This document shows positions 16,218 to 25,478 of a DNA stretch of 64,000 nt, piece by piece (within the stretch, counting starts at the first letter, position 1; each line of letters begins with the position of its first letter). Location of the stretch: positions 1,364,001 to 1,428,000 of the forward strand of contig NZ_CP098732.1 of the NCBI RefSeq assembly GCF_023824315.1, read 5' to 3'. The notes beneath the pieces are model-generated. The model saw only the letters and a list, made by a program, of their open reading frames with translations. It was not told the origin of the DNA and did not search any database. Made by a program: the position numbers and the translations under genes. This stretch comes from Acinetobacter tibetensis (GTDB taxonomy: Bacteria > Pseudomonadota > Gammaproteobacteria > Pseudomonadales > Moraxellaceae).

Positions 16218-16898
16218 TTACACAGCCACAGGTTCAGGTTGAACCTGTACCACATGTTGAACAAAAATACCTGCGGTGATGATGTGTTCAGGGTCTAAAG
16301 CACCGAGTTCCACCACTTCAGAAACTTGAGCAATGGTCACATTGGCTGCCATGGCCATGATTGGGCCGAAGTTACGTGCCGACTTGCGGTAGACCAAGTT
16401 GCCCCAACGGTCGCCTTGCTGGGCTTTAATCAAAGCGAAGTCGGCTTTGATTGGATATTCCAGTACATAATCTTTACCGTCGATATGGCGGGTTTCTTTG
16501 CCTTCGGCCAATAAGGTGCCGTAGCCAGTTGGGGTAAAGACTGCCCCGAGTCCCATGCCTGCGGCTTGAATACGGCAAGCGAGGTTACCTTGAGGGACCA
16601 GTTCCAATTCGATTTTGCCTGCACGATAGAGTTCATCGAAGACCCAAGAGTCGGACTGACGCGGGAACGAACAAATGACTTTTTTCACGGCACCGGCTTT
16701 GAGTAATTTCGCCAGACCATAGTCACCATTACCAGCATTGTTACTGACGATGGTAAGGTCTTTAATGCCGAGTTGAATTAAGCCATCGATCAGTTCAGCA
16801 GGCTGTCCTGCTGTACCAAAACCACCGATCATAATGGTTGAGCCGTCTTGTATCTGGGATAAAACTTCATGAATTGAAGCGGTTGATTTATTGATCAT
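16218..16898 (-). CDS. catI: 3-oxoadipate CoA-transferase subunit A
   Basis: A 226-residue alpha subunit of the 3-oxoadipate:succinyl-CoA transferase. It has the family glycine motif IGGFGTAGQPAELIDGL and the VSNNAGNGDYGLAKLL segment near the N-terminus. It forms a heteromer with CatJ, encoded directly downstream. The ATG at 16898 gives an N-terminus like that remembered for A. baylyi CatI/PcaI; a GTG three codons earlier is also possible. It lies 159 bp after catA, with a strong hairpin between. Confidence 0.92.
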   Translation of the reverse strand: MINKSTASIHEVLSQIQDGSTIMIGGFGTAGQPAELIDGLIQLGIKDLTIVSNNAGNGDYGLAKLLKAGAVKKVICSFPRQSDSWVFDELYRAGKIELELVPQGNLACRIQAAGMGLGAVFTPTGYGTLLAEGKETRHIDGKDYVLEYPIKADFALIKAQQGDRWGNLVYRKSARNFGPIMAMAANVTIAQVSEVVELGALDPEHIITAGIFVQHVVQVQPEPVAV

Positions 16899-17008
16899 GT
16901 AAAGCACCCATACATTGATTTTCGGATCTGCTTCATTCGTGCAAATATCAAATGTCGAAAAGGGGAGTTGGAAATTAAAAAAATGTAGCGTTATTTGGAA
17001 ACTGAATG

Positions 17009-17038
17009 GAATGAGCTAAGAGTTGTCTTAGCTCATTC
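17009..17038 (-). terminator. Stem-loop between catA and catI
   Basis: GAATGAGCTAAGA and TCTTAGCTCATTC form a perfect 13-bp stem around GTTG. No T-run follows on the minus strand, so it is more likely a processing or attenuation hairpin protecting the catA end of the message than a full terminator. Confidence 0.55.
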
Positions 17039-17057
17039 ATAATTTTATTTCTAAGCG

Positions 17058-17978
17058 TTAAGCCACCGCACGACGACGATCAACTTCAGTTGAAGGAGCA
17101 GAAGCCGCATCTTTGACCAATTCAATATTGAATGTGATGTGCTTAAATGGTTTGTCTAAACCACGACGTTGGATTTCAGCAGGATCAGTGACATCTACCG
17201 CAGTTGCGACTAAACCATCACGGGTTGCAAAAGCAAAGTCATCCCATAAATATTGATCACCTTCAATATTGAACTGGGTGGTTAATTTACGGAAACCTGG
17301 GGCAGAGACAAAATAATGCACATGTGAAGGACGGTTACCGTGACGACCTAACTTATTTAGTACGGCTTGCGTTGTGCCTTCAGGAGGGCAGCCATAACCG
17401 ACAGGCATAGTGGTTAAAGCCACATATTGACCTTGTGCATCGGTTAAAATGGTGCGGCGTAAATTAAAGTCCGATTGAGACTTATCAAAGAATGAGTAGT
17501 TGCCTAAGCTGTTCGCATGCCAAACTTCAACTTTTGCATTTTCAATGATTTGACCGTCTGCATCACGGACAATCCCTTCAATAATTAAAGTATCAATTTT
17601 GTCCGATTCACTGCCATCATCCATGCGTGCAAAGCCTACAGTTTCAGGTGCACCTGCCACATATAAAGGACCTTCGATGGTACGTGGTGTACCACCTGTA
17701 ACACCTGCTTTGGCATCTGCTTCATCGGCACGTAAATCGAGATAATGTTCCAAACCTAAGCCAGCAGCTAAAAGACCAAGTTCATTGGCTTGACCTGCAT
17801 CGGTAAAATATTCCAAGCCTTTCCAAACTTCAGAGGGTTGGATATCTAAATCTTCAATGGCTTGGAATAGATCGCCAAGCAAACGAACAATAATTTGTTG
17901 AATGCGTGCATCGACAGGTCCTTGTGCGGTATCGACATTCATTTTTTTTACAAGTGCATCAATTTGTTGACGGTTCAT
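17058..17978 (-). CDS. catA: Catechol 1,2-dioxygenase
   Basis: A 306-residue intradiol dioxygenase. The non-heme Fe(III) ligands are visible as Tyr161 in GNYSFF, Tyr195 in VGYGCP, and His219 and His221 in SHVHYF. It opens catechol to cis,cis-muconate. The N-terminal helical linker typical of catechol dioxygenases is present, which excludes protocatechuate dioxygenase. The gene lies between catC and catI, 122 bp after the catC stop. In A. baylyi catA is separate from catBCIJFD, so here the whole catechol route sits in one run of genes. Confidence 0.95.
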   Translation of the reverse strand: MNRQQIDALVKKMNVDTAQGPVDARIQQIIVRLLGDLFQAIEDLDIQPSEVWKGLEYFTDAGQANELGLLAAGLGLEHYLDLRADEADAKAGVTGGTPRTIEGPLYVAGAPETVGFARMDDGSESDKIDTLIIEGIVRDADGQIIENAKVEVWHANSLGNYSFFDKSQSDFNLRRTILTDAQGQYVALTTMPVGYGCPPEGTTQAVLNKLGRHGNRPSHVHYFVSAPGFRKLTTQFNIEGDQYLWDDFAFATRDGLVATAVDVTDPAEIQRRGLDKPFKHITFNIELVKDAASAPSTEVDRRRAVA

Positions 17979-18100
17979 ACTATAACTCCTGAAGTATGTA
18001 GATTATGGATGGCATTATTATTGGCTATTGATTTAGCTACTTGGTTCTAATGCCACAGTCCTTGTTATGTTTAAAATACAGATTAATGGTGATTCAGCTT

Positions 18101-18391
18101 TTATGAATCATCCTCTCGGATAGAAGAAGGGTGTCGATTTAAAGGCATGACTTCAATTTTCATAAATGGATAGAGTGGCAAACCTTGTAAAATGTTATGC
18201 AACTCTTCATTACTCGCAACATCAAAAATACTAATGTTGGAGTACTGTCCCGTAACACGCCAGATGTGTCGCCATTTTCCAGAGCGTTGCAATTCCTGAG
18301 AATATGCTTTTTCAACAGCTTTAATTTCATTGGCTTTTTCAATGGGCATATCAAGCGGAATATGCACATCCATGCGTACGTGAAATAACAT
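18101..18391 (-). CDS. catC: Muconolactone delta-isomerase
   Basis: A 96-residue protein of full family length. It has the MLFHVRMDVHIPLDMP N-terminus, GKWRHIWRVTGQYSNISIFD core and LPLYPFMKIEV end, all standard for CatC. It isomerises muconolactone to 3-oxoadipate enol-lactone and forms a decamer in known cases. Its start overlaps the end of catB by 41 bp, which indicates translational coupling in the cat operon. Confidence 0.95.
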   Translation of the reverse strand: MLFHVRMDVHIPLDMPIEKANEIKAVEKAYSQELQRSGKWRHIWRVTGQYSNISIFDVASNEELHNILQGLPLYPFMKIEVMPLNRHPSSIREDDS

Positions 18392-19514
18392 TTACGGCTT
18401 CCTTGTCTTTACGTCGTAGTAGTTCAATTTTGTCTTCGTCAATTTCAATGCCTAAACCTGCACTTGTAGGCAGATGAAGTTCAAAATTTTCATAGCGAAG
18501 TGGTGTTTTCAAAATTTCTTCGGTCAGTAGTAATGGACCAAATAATTCTGTCCCAAAGGCTAAAGATTCGAAGGTCGAGAAGGCATGTGCAGAGGCAATA
18601 CTGCCAATAGGACCTTCCAACATGGTGCCACCGTACAAATCAATGCCTGCCAGATTCGCAATTTTGGCAACTTCACAGGCTTCGAGCAGTCCGCCCGATT
18701 GTTCAATCTTGACTGCAAATACATCTGCACCATGACTTTTGGCAATACGATAAGCACTGTCAGGGCCTGTAAGGGCTTCATCTGCCATAATGGCAACGTC
18801 AAAACGCTGAGTTAGACGGGCTAAAGCATCCGTATTTTGAATAGCACACGGTTGTTCAATGAGGTCGATACCGCCATCTTGAAGTTGCTGAATACCACGG
18901 ATACATTCCAGTTCTGACCAAGCACGGTTTACGTCTACACGTACACTGATGTCTGCACCCAAGGCTTTTTTAATTGCAATCACATGATCAACATCTTGCT
19001 GTAAAGGACGTGCACCGATTTTGAGTTTGAACGTGTTATGACGTTTCAGCTCAATCATTGTTTTCGCTTCAGCAATATCTTTTTCGGTATCACCCGAAGC
19101 CAGTGTCCACAGTACAGGTAAACTTTCGCGTAAACGTCCACCGAGTAATTCGCTGATGGGTAAGCCTAAACGTTTGGCTTGAATATCCAGCAGCGCAGTT
19201 TGAATGGCGCACTTGGCAAAGCGATTGCCATTAATATTTTTACGGATCAGTTTTAAGGTTTGTGCAACATTTAACGCTTTCACTGAAGCCAGTAATGGTG
19301 CAAAGTAAGTATCAATATTGGCTTTAACACTTTCGGGGCTTTCTTCGCCATAATTCAGCCCACCAATGGTGGTGGCTTCGCCCCAACCGACAAAACCATC
19401 CGTAGTTGTTATTTTTACTAATACCAATGTTTGAATACGCATCGTTGTCACAGACAGTTGATGCGGGCGGATTGTTGGAATATCCACGAGTATGGTTTCT
19501 ATGCTTTTATACAT
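18351..19514 (-). CDS. catB: cis,cis-Muconate cycloisomerase
   Basis: A 387-residue enolase-superfamily enzyme. The catalytic lysines are in TFKLKIG (Lys163/Lys165). The metal ligands are in RVDVNRAW, LIEQPC and ADEALTG, and the second-face lysine in FAVKIEQSG. It turns cis,cis-muconate into muconolactone. It is the first gene of the cat operon and is divergent from catM. The 100-bp intergenic region contains the CatM binding sequence, so induction by muconate is expected. The length is slightly greater than the typical 370 residues because of the C-terminal tail that overlaps catC. Confidence 0.95.
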   Translation of the reverse strand: MYKSIETILVDIPTIRPHQLSVTTMRIQTLVLVKITTTDGFVGWGEATTIGGLNYGEESPESVKANIDTYFAPLLASVKALNVAQTLKLIRKNINGNRFAKCAIQTALLDIQAKRLGLPISELLGGRLRESLPVLWTLASGDTEKDIAEAKTMIELKRHNTFKLKIGARPLQQDVDHVIAIKKALGADISVRVDVNRAWSELECIRGIQQLQDGGIDLIEQPCAIQNTDALARLTQRFDVAIMADEALTGPDSAYRIAKSHGADVFAVKIEQSGGLLEACEVAKIANLAGIDLYGGTMLEGPIGSIASAHAFSTFESLAFGTELFGPLLLTEEILKTPLRYENFELHLPTSAGLGIEIDEDKIELLRRKDKEAVNVISRTHGCAYSA

Positions 19515-19585
19515 GAAGTTTCAACTGTTTCGAACTTGTTTGTATACCATAGAAGAATGTAATGACCTAAAATAGATATGGACTG

Positions 19586-20526
<941 letters not shown>

Positions 20527-20556
20527 TCGGATGCCGTTGACACATTCTACAAAAAA

Positions 20557-20581
20557 GATGCCTCATCCTGTATGAGGCATC
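20557..20581. terminator. Terminator between convergent catM and porin gene
   Basis: GATGCCTCAT and ATGAGGCATC form a 10-bp stem around CCTGT. On the minus strand it is followed by TTTTTTGTAG, and on the plus strand by a weak tail. It mainly serves the porin gene. Confidence 0.75.
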
Positions 20582-20600
20582 TAGGCAAAAAAGTATAGCT

Positions 20601-21869
20601 TTAAAATTTTTTCATATAATTCATGAAAATACGGTCTTCAACAAAGTCATTACCATATTTCACATTATAATCAATGTGAATATATTGAAAGCCGAGTCCT
20701 TTGAGATAAGGCTGTTGAAAAGCGTAATTCAGTACATAATTGGCTTCGGTTTCTTGATTATTTTCCCTTGTGGATGATTTGAAATCATGACCATAGACCC
20801 ATTTCACCGCAGTGCTTAGCCCTGGTACAAAGTCCTTAAAATCATAGCTATAAATCAAGTGATATGATTTTTCATCTTGTTTGGCAAAGCCTGTAACATT
20901 CCAGTTAATGAAATAGGTTTCAGGTAAATAACCATCTAATAATGGATAGGCAGAATCGCCAATAATTTGCTGATAGCCTAAGCCAAAAGAATGATTATTC
21001 ACTTTCAATGTTTCCAGCAGACCGATGTTTTGCGCATCAATAGTGACCGTATTCTCATGATCTTTGGAATTAAAATATTTCAGTTTTGAATTAAGTGAAA
21101 AATTGGCTTGTTTCCATGTGTGATCTAAACTTGCATAGTGCGTGTTATATAAATTTTCCAGATTGCCAAAATAATATTCACCCTTTAACGTTGGGGTAAT
21201 TTGATAACGCAGGTCAATATAGTTCAACCCATCTGAATAGTGTGTGACACCTTTAGAGGTGTAGGAAAATTTACGAAACTCTTCTTCATTCCGTGGCGAG
21301 ACTTTTTCGATGCGACCAATTTCAGTTTGGAATTGAACGGTAATTTGCGAGCGTAGATTGGTTCCCCAATAAGAGGTTAATAACTGGCGACTGGTATCCA
21401 CCGAAGTCACAGGCAGATCCAACCAGAGTTCACCCGTTCTTAATAAGGAATTACCATAACCGAGTTTTAAAGTTGCGCCATATTTTAAAAAATCTGATGC
21501 TTGTGATTGTTTGGATTTATCAAAAGGAAGAATGGAATCGGAAACGTGCTTATCTGAACTTAAACGCACGGCATATTGCACAGAAGCATTAGCACCAATT
21601 GTGATGGGTTGATCGGCAATATTTAAGGGCGTATCCAGCATTTCAGATTTATAGAATAAAGAGGCTGCTTGCGACCAACTGCCCGTATCTTTGACACCAG
21701 CGTTATCAAAATCACGGTCAATATACGCATTTCTCAGGGTAAATTTCCATTCATCTGCTGATGCTGCTGTAGATTCAGTTGCGTGAATAGCTGTTATTGA
21801 AAATCCATTGAATATGAGTAATGTGGCTAGGGCGAGTTTTTGTTGTTTGAAATGCGGTGAGCGTTGCAT
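20601..21869 (-). CDS. OprD-family outer-membrane porin
   Basis: A 422-residue predicted outer-membrane beta-barrel. It has a signal peptide (about residues 1-30), many amphipathic strands and a terminal Phe. Overall composition and the N-terminal WKFTLRNAYIDRDF segment suggest the OprD family, which passes carboxylates such as benzoate. It follows the MFS gene on the same strand after 115 bp and lies inside the aromatic island. It probably brings aromatic acids or muconate-type compounds across the outer membrane. A CatM-type site upstream of the MFS gene would link both to muconate induction. Confidence 0.8.
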   Translation of the reverse strand: MQRSPHFKQQKLALATLLIFNGFSITAIHATESTAASADEWKFTLRNAYIDRDFDNAGVKDTGSWSQAASLFYKSEMLDTPLNIADQPITIGANASVQYAVRLSSDKHVSDSILPFDKSKQSQASDFLKYGATLKLGYGNSLLRTGELWLDLPVTSVDTSRQLLTSYWGTNLRSQITVQFQTEIGRIEKVSPRNEEEFRKFSYTSKGVTHYSDGLNYIDLRYQITPTLKGEYYFGNLENLYNTHYASLDHTWKQANFSLNSKLKYFNSKDHENTVTIDAQNIGLLETLKVNNHSFGLGYQQIIGDSAYPLLDGYLPETYFINWNVTGFAKQDEKSYHLIYSYDFKDFVPGLSTAVKWVYGHDFKSSTRENNQETEANYVLNYAFQQPYLKGLGFQYIHIDYNVKYGNDFVEDRIFMNYMKKF

Positions 21870-21984
21870 ATTATTTCCAAAGGTTGAATGCTGATATCGG
21901 GCATTAACTTATTGATATTTTGACGATGTCTACCCAAACCACTATTTTGGGAAAGACATCAGAATGCAGAGATTAAAATGGCAA

Positions 21985-23337
21985 TTAATGTAATTTTTCG
22001 CGTTGCATACTGTCGTTGAAAAATTTGCAGCCTTTAAGCAAGAGAATGAAAGCAAACACACATGATGCTCCGCCAATAATTGACAATGAAGACCCCACCA
22101 TGATTGGGTTGCCAAAGTATTTGTCAGTCAAAATTGCAACTAAAGTGGTGCCAATACCTAAACCAATCAAGTTACTGACCAATAAGAAAATGGCAGACAG
22201 ACGGGCACGAAATTGATTAGGGGCTAACATTTGTAAAGCGGTTGCAGAAATCACCAAAGGGAAGGAGGCAAAGAACATGGCAGGAATAAGTAACGCTACC
22301 GAAATGTGTAAATTCTGCACTTGGGTGAAAAGAGAGATCGGGAGAATTAATCCAATAATACCAATCACACCTGTGAGCATTGGTGCATTTTGTCTGCCTT
22401 TTTTAATGAACCAGTCATTGAGCCAGCCAGCACAAAAAACACCTAAGGTATTGGCAACTAACATAATGGAACCGAGCATATAGCCAGTTTCAGTCGGTGA
22501 AAGCGAAAAGTTGCGAATGTAAAAAGCAGGCGTCCAACTGGTTAAACTATATAAAGCCATAGCATAAAAGGTGAAACCTAAATAATGACAAGTAATGGTT
22601 TTGCCATGTTTACGGATAAATTGTAAACATTGCTTAAACTCACCTTTTTCGACATGGCCATAGGTATTCAAGCGCTGACCTTTACGTTCAGGGTCTCGTA
22701 CGGTCAAAATGAACAGCAGACCAATGAAAATACCGGGTAAACCCACCACCAGAAAGGCAACTTGCCAAGCTTTCATGGCGCCTAATAAGGGAACTTGAAT
22801 TAAGGTTGCACCTTTAAGCAGTTTAATGACATATCCACCTACGAGAAATGCGATACCACCGCCTAAGAATGCGCCAATAGAGTAAATTCCTACAGCACGT
22901 CCTAATTTGTCTTTGCTAAACATGTCACTAAACATGGAGTAAGCTGCTGGAGACAACGCTGCTTCACCAATACCCACGCCCATACGGCATAAAAATAACT
23001 GAAGAAAGTTTTTACTCATGCCGCAGGCTGCTGTTGCAAGACTCCAGATAATAATGCCAATAGAGATGAGTTTGGGACGAGAAAAACGGTCAGCAATATA
23101 GGCTAAGGGTAAGCCCATAAAGGCATAAAACAAGGAAAAGGCGAGGCCATGTAATAAACTAAATTGAGTATCTGTTAAATGTAAATCAGCTTTAATTGGC
23201 TCAATCATGAGCGCCAAGATTTGTCTGTCAATAAAAGAGAAGATATAGGCCAACATACAGAGTATGACCACATACCATGAATACAGATGGGTTTTTTTAT
23301 GCTCTGCTTTTTCTACGTAGACATCTACATGATCCAT
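21985..23337 (-). CDS. MFS transporter, spinster-like
   Basis: A 450-residue, 12-helix major facilitator. Marks include FIDRQILALMIEPIK in helix 1, the YIADRFSRPK loop between helices 2 and 3, and GIGEAALSPAAYSMFSDMF in helix 4-5, all typical of spinster-like/aromatic MFS carriers. It differs clearly from the AAHS carrier at 4852. It is cotranscribed with the OprD-like porin and faces the iac operon, so indole-3-acetate or another aromatic acid is a reasonable substrate guess. Its promoter region contains a perfect ATAC-N7-GTAT site. Confidence 0.82.
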   Translation of the reverse strand: MDHVDVYVEKAEHKKTHLYSWYVVILCMLAYIFSFIDRQILALMIEPIKADLHLTDTQFSLLHGLAFSLFYAFMGLPLAYIADRFSRPKLISIGIIIWSLATAACGMSKNFLQLFLCRMGVGIGEAALSPAAYSMFSDMFSKDKLGRAVGIYSIGAFLGGGIAFLVGGYVIKLLKGATLIQVPLLGAMKAWQVAFLVVGLPGIFIGLLFILTVRDPERKGQRLNTYGHVEKGEFKQCLQFIRKHGKTITCHYLGFTFYAMALYSLTSWTPAFYIRNFSLSPTETGYMLGSIMLVANTLGVFCAGWLNDWFIKKGRQNAPMLTGVIGIIGLILPISLFTQVQNLHISVALLIPAMFFASFPLVISATALQMLAPNQFRARLSAIFLLVSNLIGLGIGTTLVAILTDKYFGNPIMVGSSLSIIGGASCVFAFILLLKGCKFFNDSMQREKLH

Positions 23338-23679
23338 TGATTTGTCCTTTTGTATTTAGCTTGCTCGGTTTGAAAGTTCTGAATAAAGTTTGCTTGCGCT
23401 AAACGCATAGATTTAGTGCGGATTAGATTCAGAGGCTTAACTTTTGTATTTGATCAATAATATTTTTAGGAAAAATAATTAGAATTCAGTCAGCCGTTCG
23501 GCGATTGAGAAGTTGATCATTGCAGGATTATTTTCTTTTTATATGTAAAATTCCATTACTTTTTGAGTATTTAAAAATACCCTATGGGTATTCTATTTAC
23601 TCGGCTAAGCTAAAAAATAATTTTAGATCAAAGGTTTATTCTTAGAATTTTAGATAGGAGTTTGCAGGAGAGAAGAGTG
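23338..23679. other. Promoter region of the MFS/porin pair
   Basis: This intergenic stretch is AT-rich and holds the upstream control region of the MFS gene, including the CatM-like composite site at 23567-23591. No gene was recognised. The part beyond it contains the iacR terminator. Confidence 0.55.
23567..23591. promoter_or_regulatory. CatM/BenM-type site upstream of the MFS/porin genes
   Basis: GTAT-TTAAAA-ATAC-CCTATGG-GTAT repeats the architecture GTAT-N6-ATAC-N7-GTAT found in the catM-catB region. The ATAC-N7-GTAT part (23577-23591) is a perfect CatM/BenM sequence. It lies about 240-250 bp before the MFS start codon on the minus strand. The flank TCTATTTAC is shared with the other MFS promoter at 6321. 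Confidence 0.7.
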
Positions 23680-23710
23680 CAGCAGATGAGTCTTCACTCA
23701 TCAACTGCTG
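23680..23710 (-). terminator. Stem-loop after iacR
   Basis: CAGCAGATGAGT pairs with ACTCATCAACTGCTG (with a small bulge) around CTTC. It begins 21 bp after the iacR stop. The T-run is weak, so termination strength is uncertain. Confidence 0.55.
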
Positions 23711-23731
23711 AATACAATTGAAAAGCAAGAC

Positions 23732-24199
23732 TTAGCTAGAGGGCATCAATTCAAATAATTTTTTTAGTTGTTGGTTCAGATAACGAAGTTCATCTTCAGA
23801 AAAGGCATTCAGAATGCCTGCTAAAGTAACGGCACTGATTTGGTTAATCTGTTCGACAAGGCTTAAGCCTTTATCTGTTAGCTTTACCATAGAAATACGT
23901 TCATCTGTCGCGGAAGAAAAAACTTCAACAATGCCATCTTCCACTAAGCGATACACCGCTTTGGTTGCGGTAGTGAGTTTGAGTGTAGAAAGATTGGCAA
24001 TGTCGGTAATACTGGCTTCACCTAAAGCATTGGTACTCAGAATAATTTTACGACGCGTATTGTCGATTCCTAATTTTTTTATTGATTTTTCAATTAGTTG
24101 TGAATATTTCCCATTGACTTGAGAAATCCAGAAAAAGGGGAAATTTTTAAGACTTTCTGGTTCATTGTTAGGTAAAAATTGTTCTAAATGGTTCAGCAT
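23732..24199 (-). CDS. iacR: MarR-family repressor of the auxin operon
   Basis: A 155-residue MarR-type winged-helix protein. The recognition region covers about residues 60-105, with ATKAVYRLVEDGIVEVFSSATDERISMVKLTDKG as wing and flank. It is transcribed divergently from iacH with 148 bp between. In A. baumannii the MarR protein IacR represses iacHABICDEFG and releases DNA with indole-3-acetate. The identical gene order here supports the assignment. Confidence 0.88.
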   Translation of the reverse strand: MLNHLEQFLPNNEPESLKNFPFFWISQVNGKYSQLIEKSIKKLGIDNTRRKIILSTNALGEASITDIANLSTLKLTTATKAVYRLVEDGIVEVFSSATDERISMVKLTDKGLSLVEQINQISAVTLAGILNAFSEDELRYLNQQLKKLFELMPSS

Positions 24200-24285
24200 G
24201 GCTAAGCAAGGACTTAGTTAAAATTGAGAAATCTATTATAAACAAAATTTTGCAGCTTGCCTTAAATGACTCTTGTAAAAATTAC

Positions 24286-24314
24286 TTGACAATTATATTT
24301 AAATTTCTCATATT
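24286..24314 (+). promoter_or_regulatory. Likely sigma-70 promoter of the iac operon
   Basis: TTGACA at 24286-24291 and CATATT at 24309-24314 are separated by 17 bp. They sit in a very AT-rich segment with overlapping partial dyads suitable for a MarR-type repressor. The iacH start is 34 bp downstream. The -10 box is imperfect. Confidence 0.5.
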
Positions 24315-24347
24315 TATATTAAGTTATAAAAATACATGGAAAAGTGA

Positions 24348-25451
24348 ATGAATATTATTGCACAATCACTTTCGCGAGGACATGGCGAACTCAAAGTCAT
24401 GATTAAAGATACGATTGATATTCAAGGCTTTAAAACAGTTGCAGGCAGTAAAGCTTACTTAAATACCCAACCTGCGGAACACAATGCAGAAGTGGTCGAC
24501 AATATTTTGAAAGCCAATTGTCAAATCACAGCCAAAACCAATTTACATGAATTGGCGTTTGGGATTACAGGCATTAATCATGCTTTTGGAACACCTGTTA
24601 ATCCTAAATACCCTGAATTGATTCCAGGCGGATCTTCAAGTGGGTCGGCTGCGGCAGTGGCGGCAAAACTGGCAGATTTCTCTTTAGGAACCGATACAGG
24701 TGGTTCTATTCGTATGCCCGCTGCATGCTGTGGAGTTTATGGTTTAAAACCGACTTTTGGGCGTGTCAGTCGTCAAGGAGTGCATCCAGCAGCAAGCAGT
24801 TTAGATTGTGTCGGGCCTTTTGCAAATTCAGTCGAAATGCTTGAAGTTGCCATGCAGATTATTGAGCCAAGTTTTCAGCCTGCTGCAAAGCTGCAACAGC
24901 CACCCAAGTTGGCTTATTTAAATGTAGCTGCGAGTGATGAGGTATGCCGTTGTATTAAGCAATTCTTTGCACAGCATCAGCTTGATTTATCGCGTGAAAC
25001 CATCGACTCGTTTGATGCCGCTTATGATGCAGGCATGCAGATGATCAATTATGAAAATTGGCAGGCTTATGGTGAATTAACTCAGACCGGTTTAATTGGT
25101 GCCGATGTAAAGCAACGCTTATTAAAAGCAGCGGATACTAGCCTAGAGCAGGTGAAACAGGCAGAACAGGTCAAATTACAATTTACCCAAGCATTAAATA
25201 CGTTATTAAATCAATACGATGCTTTGGTTTTACCAACATTGCCGCAAATTCCACCAAAAGTAAAAGATGCCGAAAATACAGTCGCATTCCTAAATTTAAC
25301 CCGTTTGGTTCGTCCATTTAATTTGTCTGGACATCCTGCTATTTCAATTCCATTACAGACAGAAGATGGCTTCCCTGTAGGTTTACAGTTGGTTGCTGGG
25401 CATCAGCAAGACGAAAAATTATGCGCGATTGCAAAATATCTTTCGCAATAA
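24348..25451 (+). CDS. iacH: Amidase-signature protein IacH
   Basis: A 367-residue amidase-signature protein. The Ser-cisSer-Lys triad is present: Lys21 in MIKDTID, the cis-Ser in GGSSSGSA and the nucleophile in GTDTGGSIRMPA. It is shorter than GatA and lacks GatB/GatC neighbours. It is the first gene of the iac operon in the A. baumannii order. Its role in auxin breakdown is not established; it could release indole-3-acetate from amide conjugates such as auxin-amino acids, or from indole-3-acetamide. That is inference. Confidence 0.85.
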   Translation: MNIIAQSLSRGHGELKVMIKDTIDIQGFKTVAGSKAYLNTQPAEHNAEVVDNILKANCQITAKTNLHELAFGITGINHAFGTPVNPKYPELIPGGSSSGSAAAVAAKLADFSLGTDTGGSIRMPAACCGVYGLKPTFGRVSRQGVHPAASSLDCVGPFANSVEMLEVAMQIIEPSFQPAAKLQQPPKLAYLNVAASDEVCRCIKQFFAQHQLDLSRETIDSFDAAYDAGMQMINYENWQAYGELTQTGLIGADVKQRLLKAADTSLEQVKQAEQVKLQFTQALNTLLNQYDALVLPTLPQIPPKVKDAENTVAFLNLTRLVRPFNLSGHPAISIPLQTEDGFPVGLQLVAGHQQDEKLCAIAKYLSQ

Positions 25452-25478
25452 AATAAATATATTACAAGGAGTTAGATA

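Noticed and set aside
24348..25451. Glutamyl-tRNA amidotransferase subunit A
   Set aside because: The protein is short, has no GatB/GatC neighbours and occupies the iacH position of the auxin operon.
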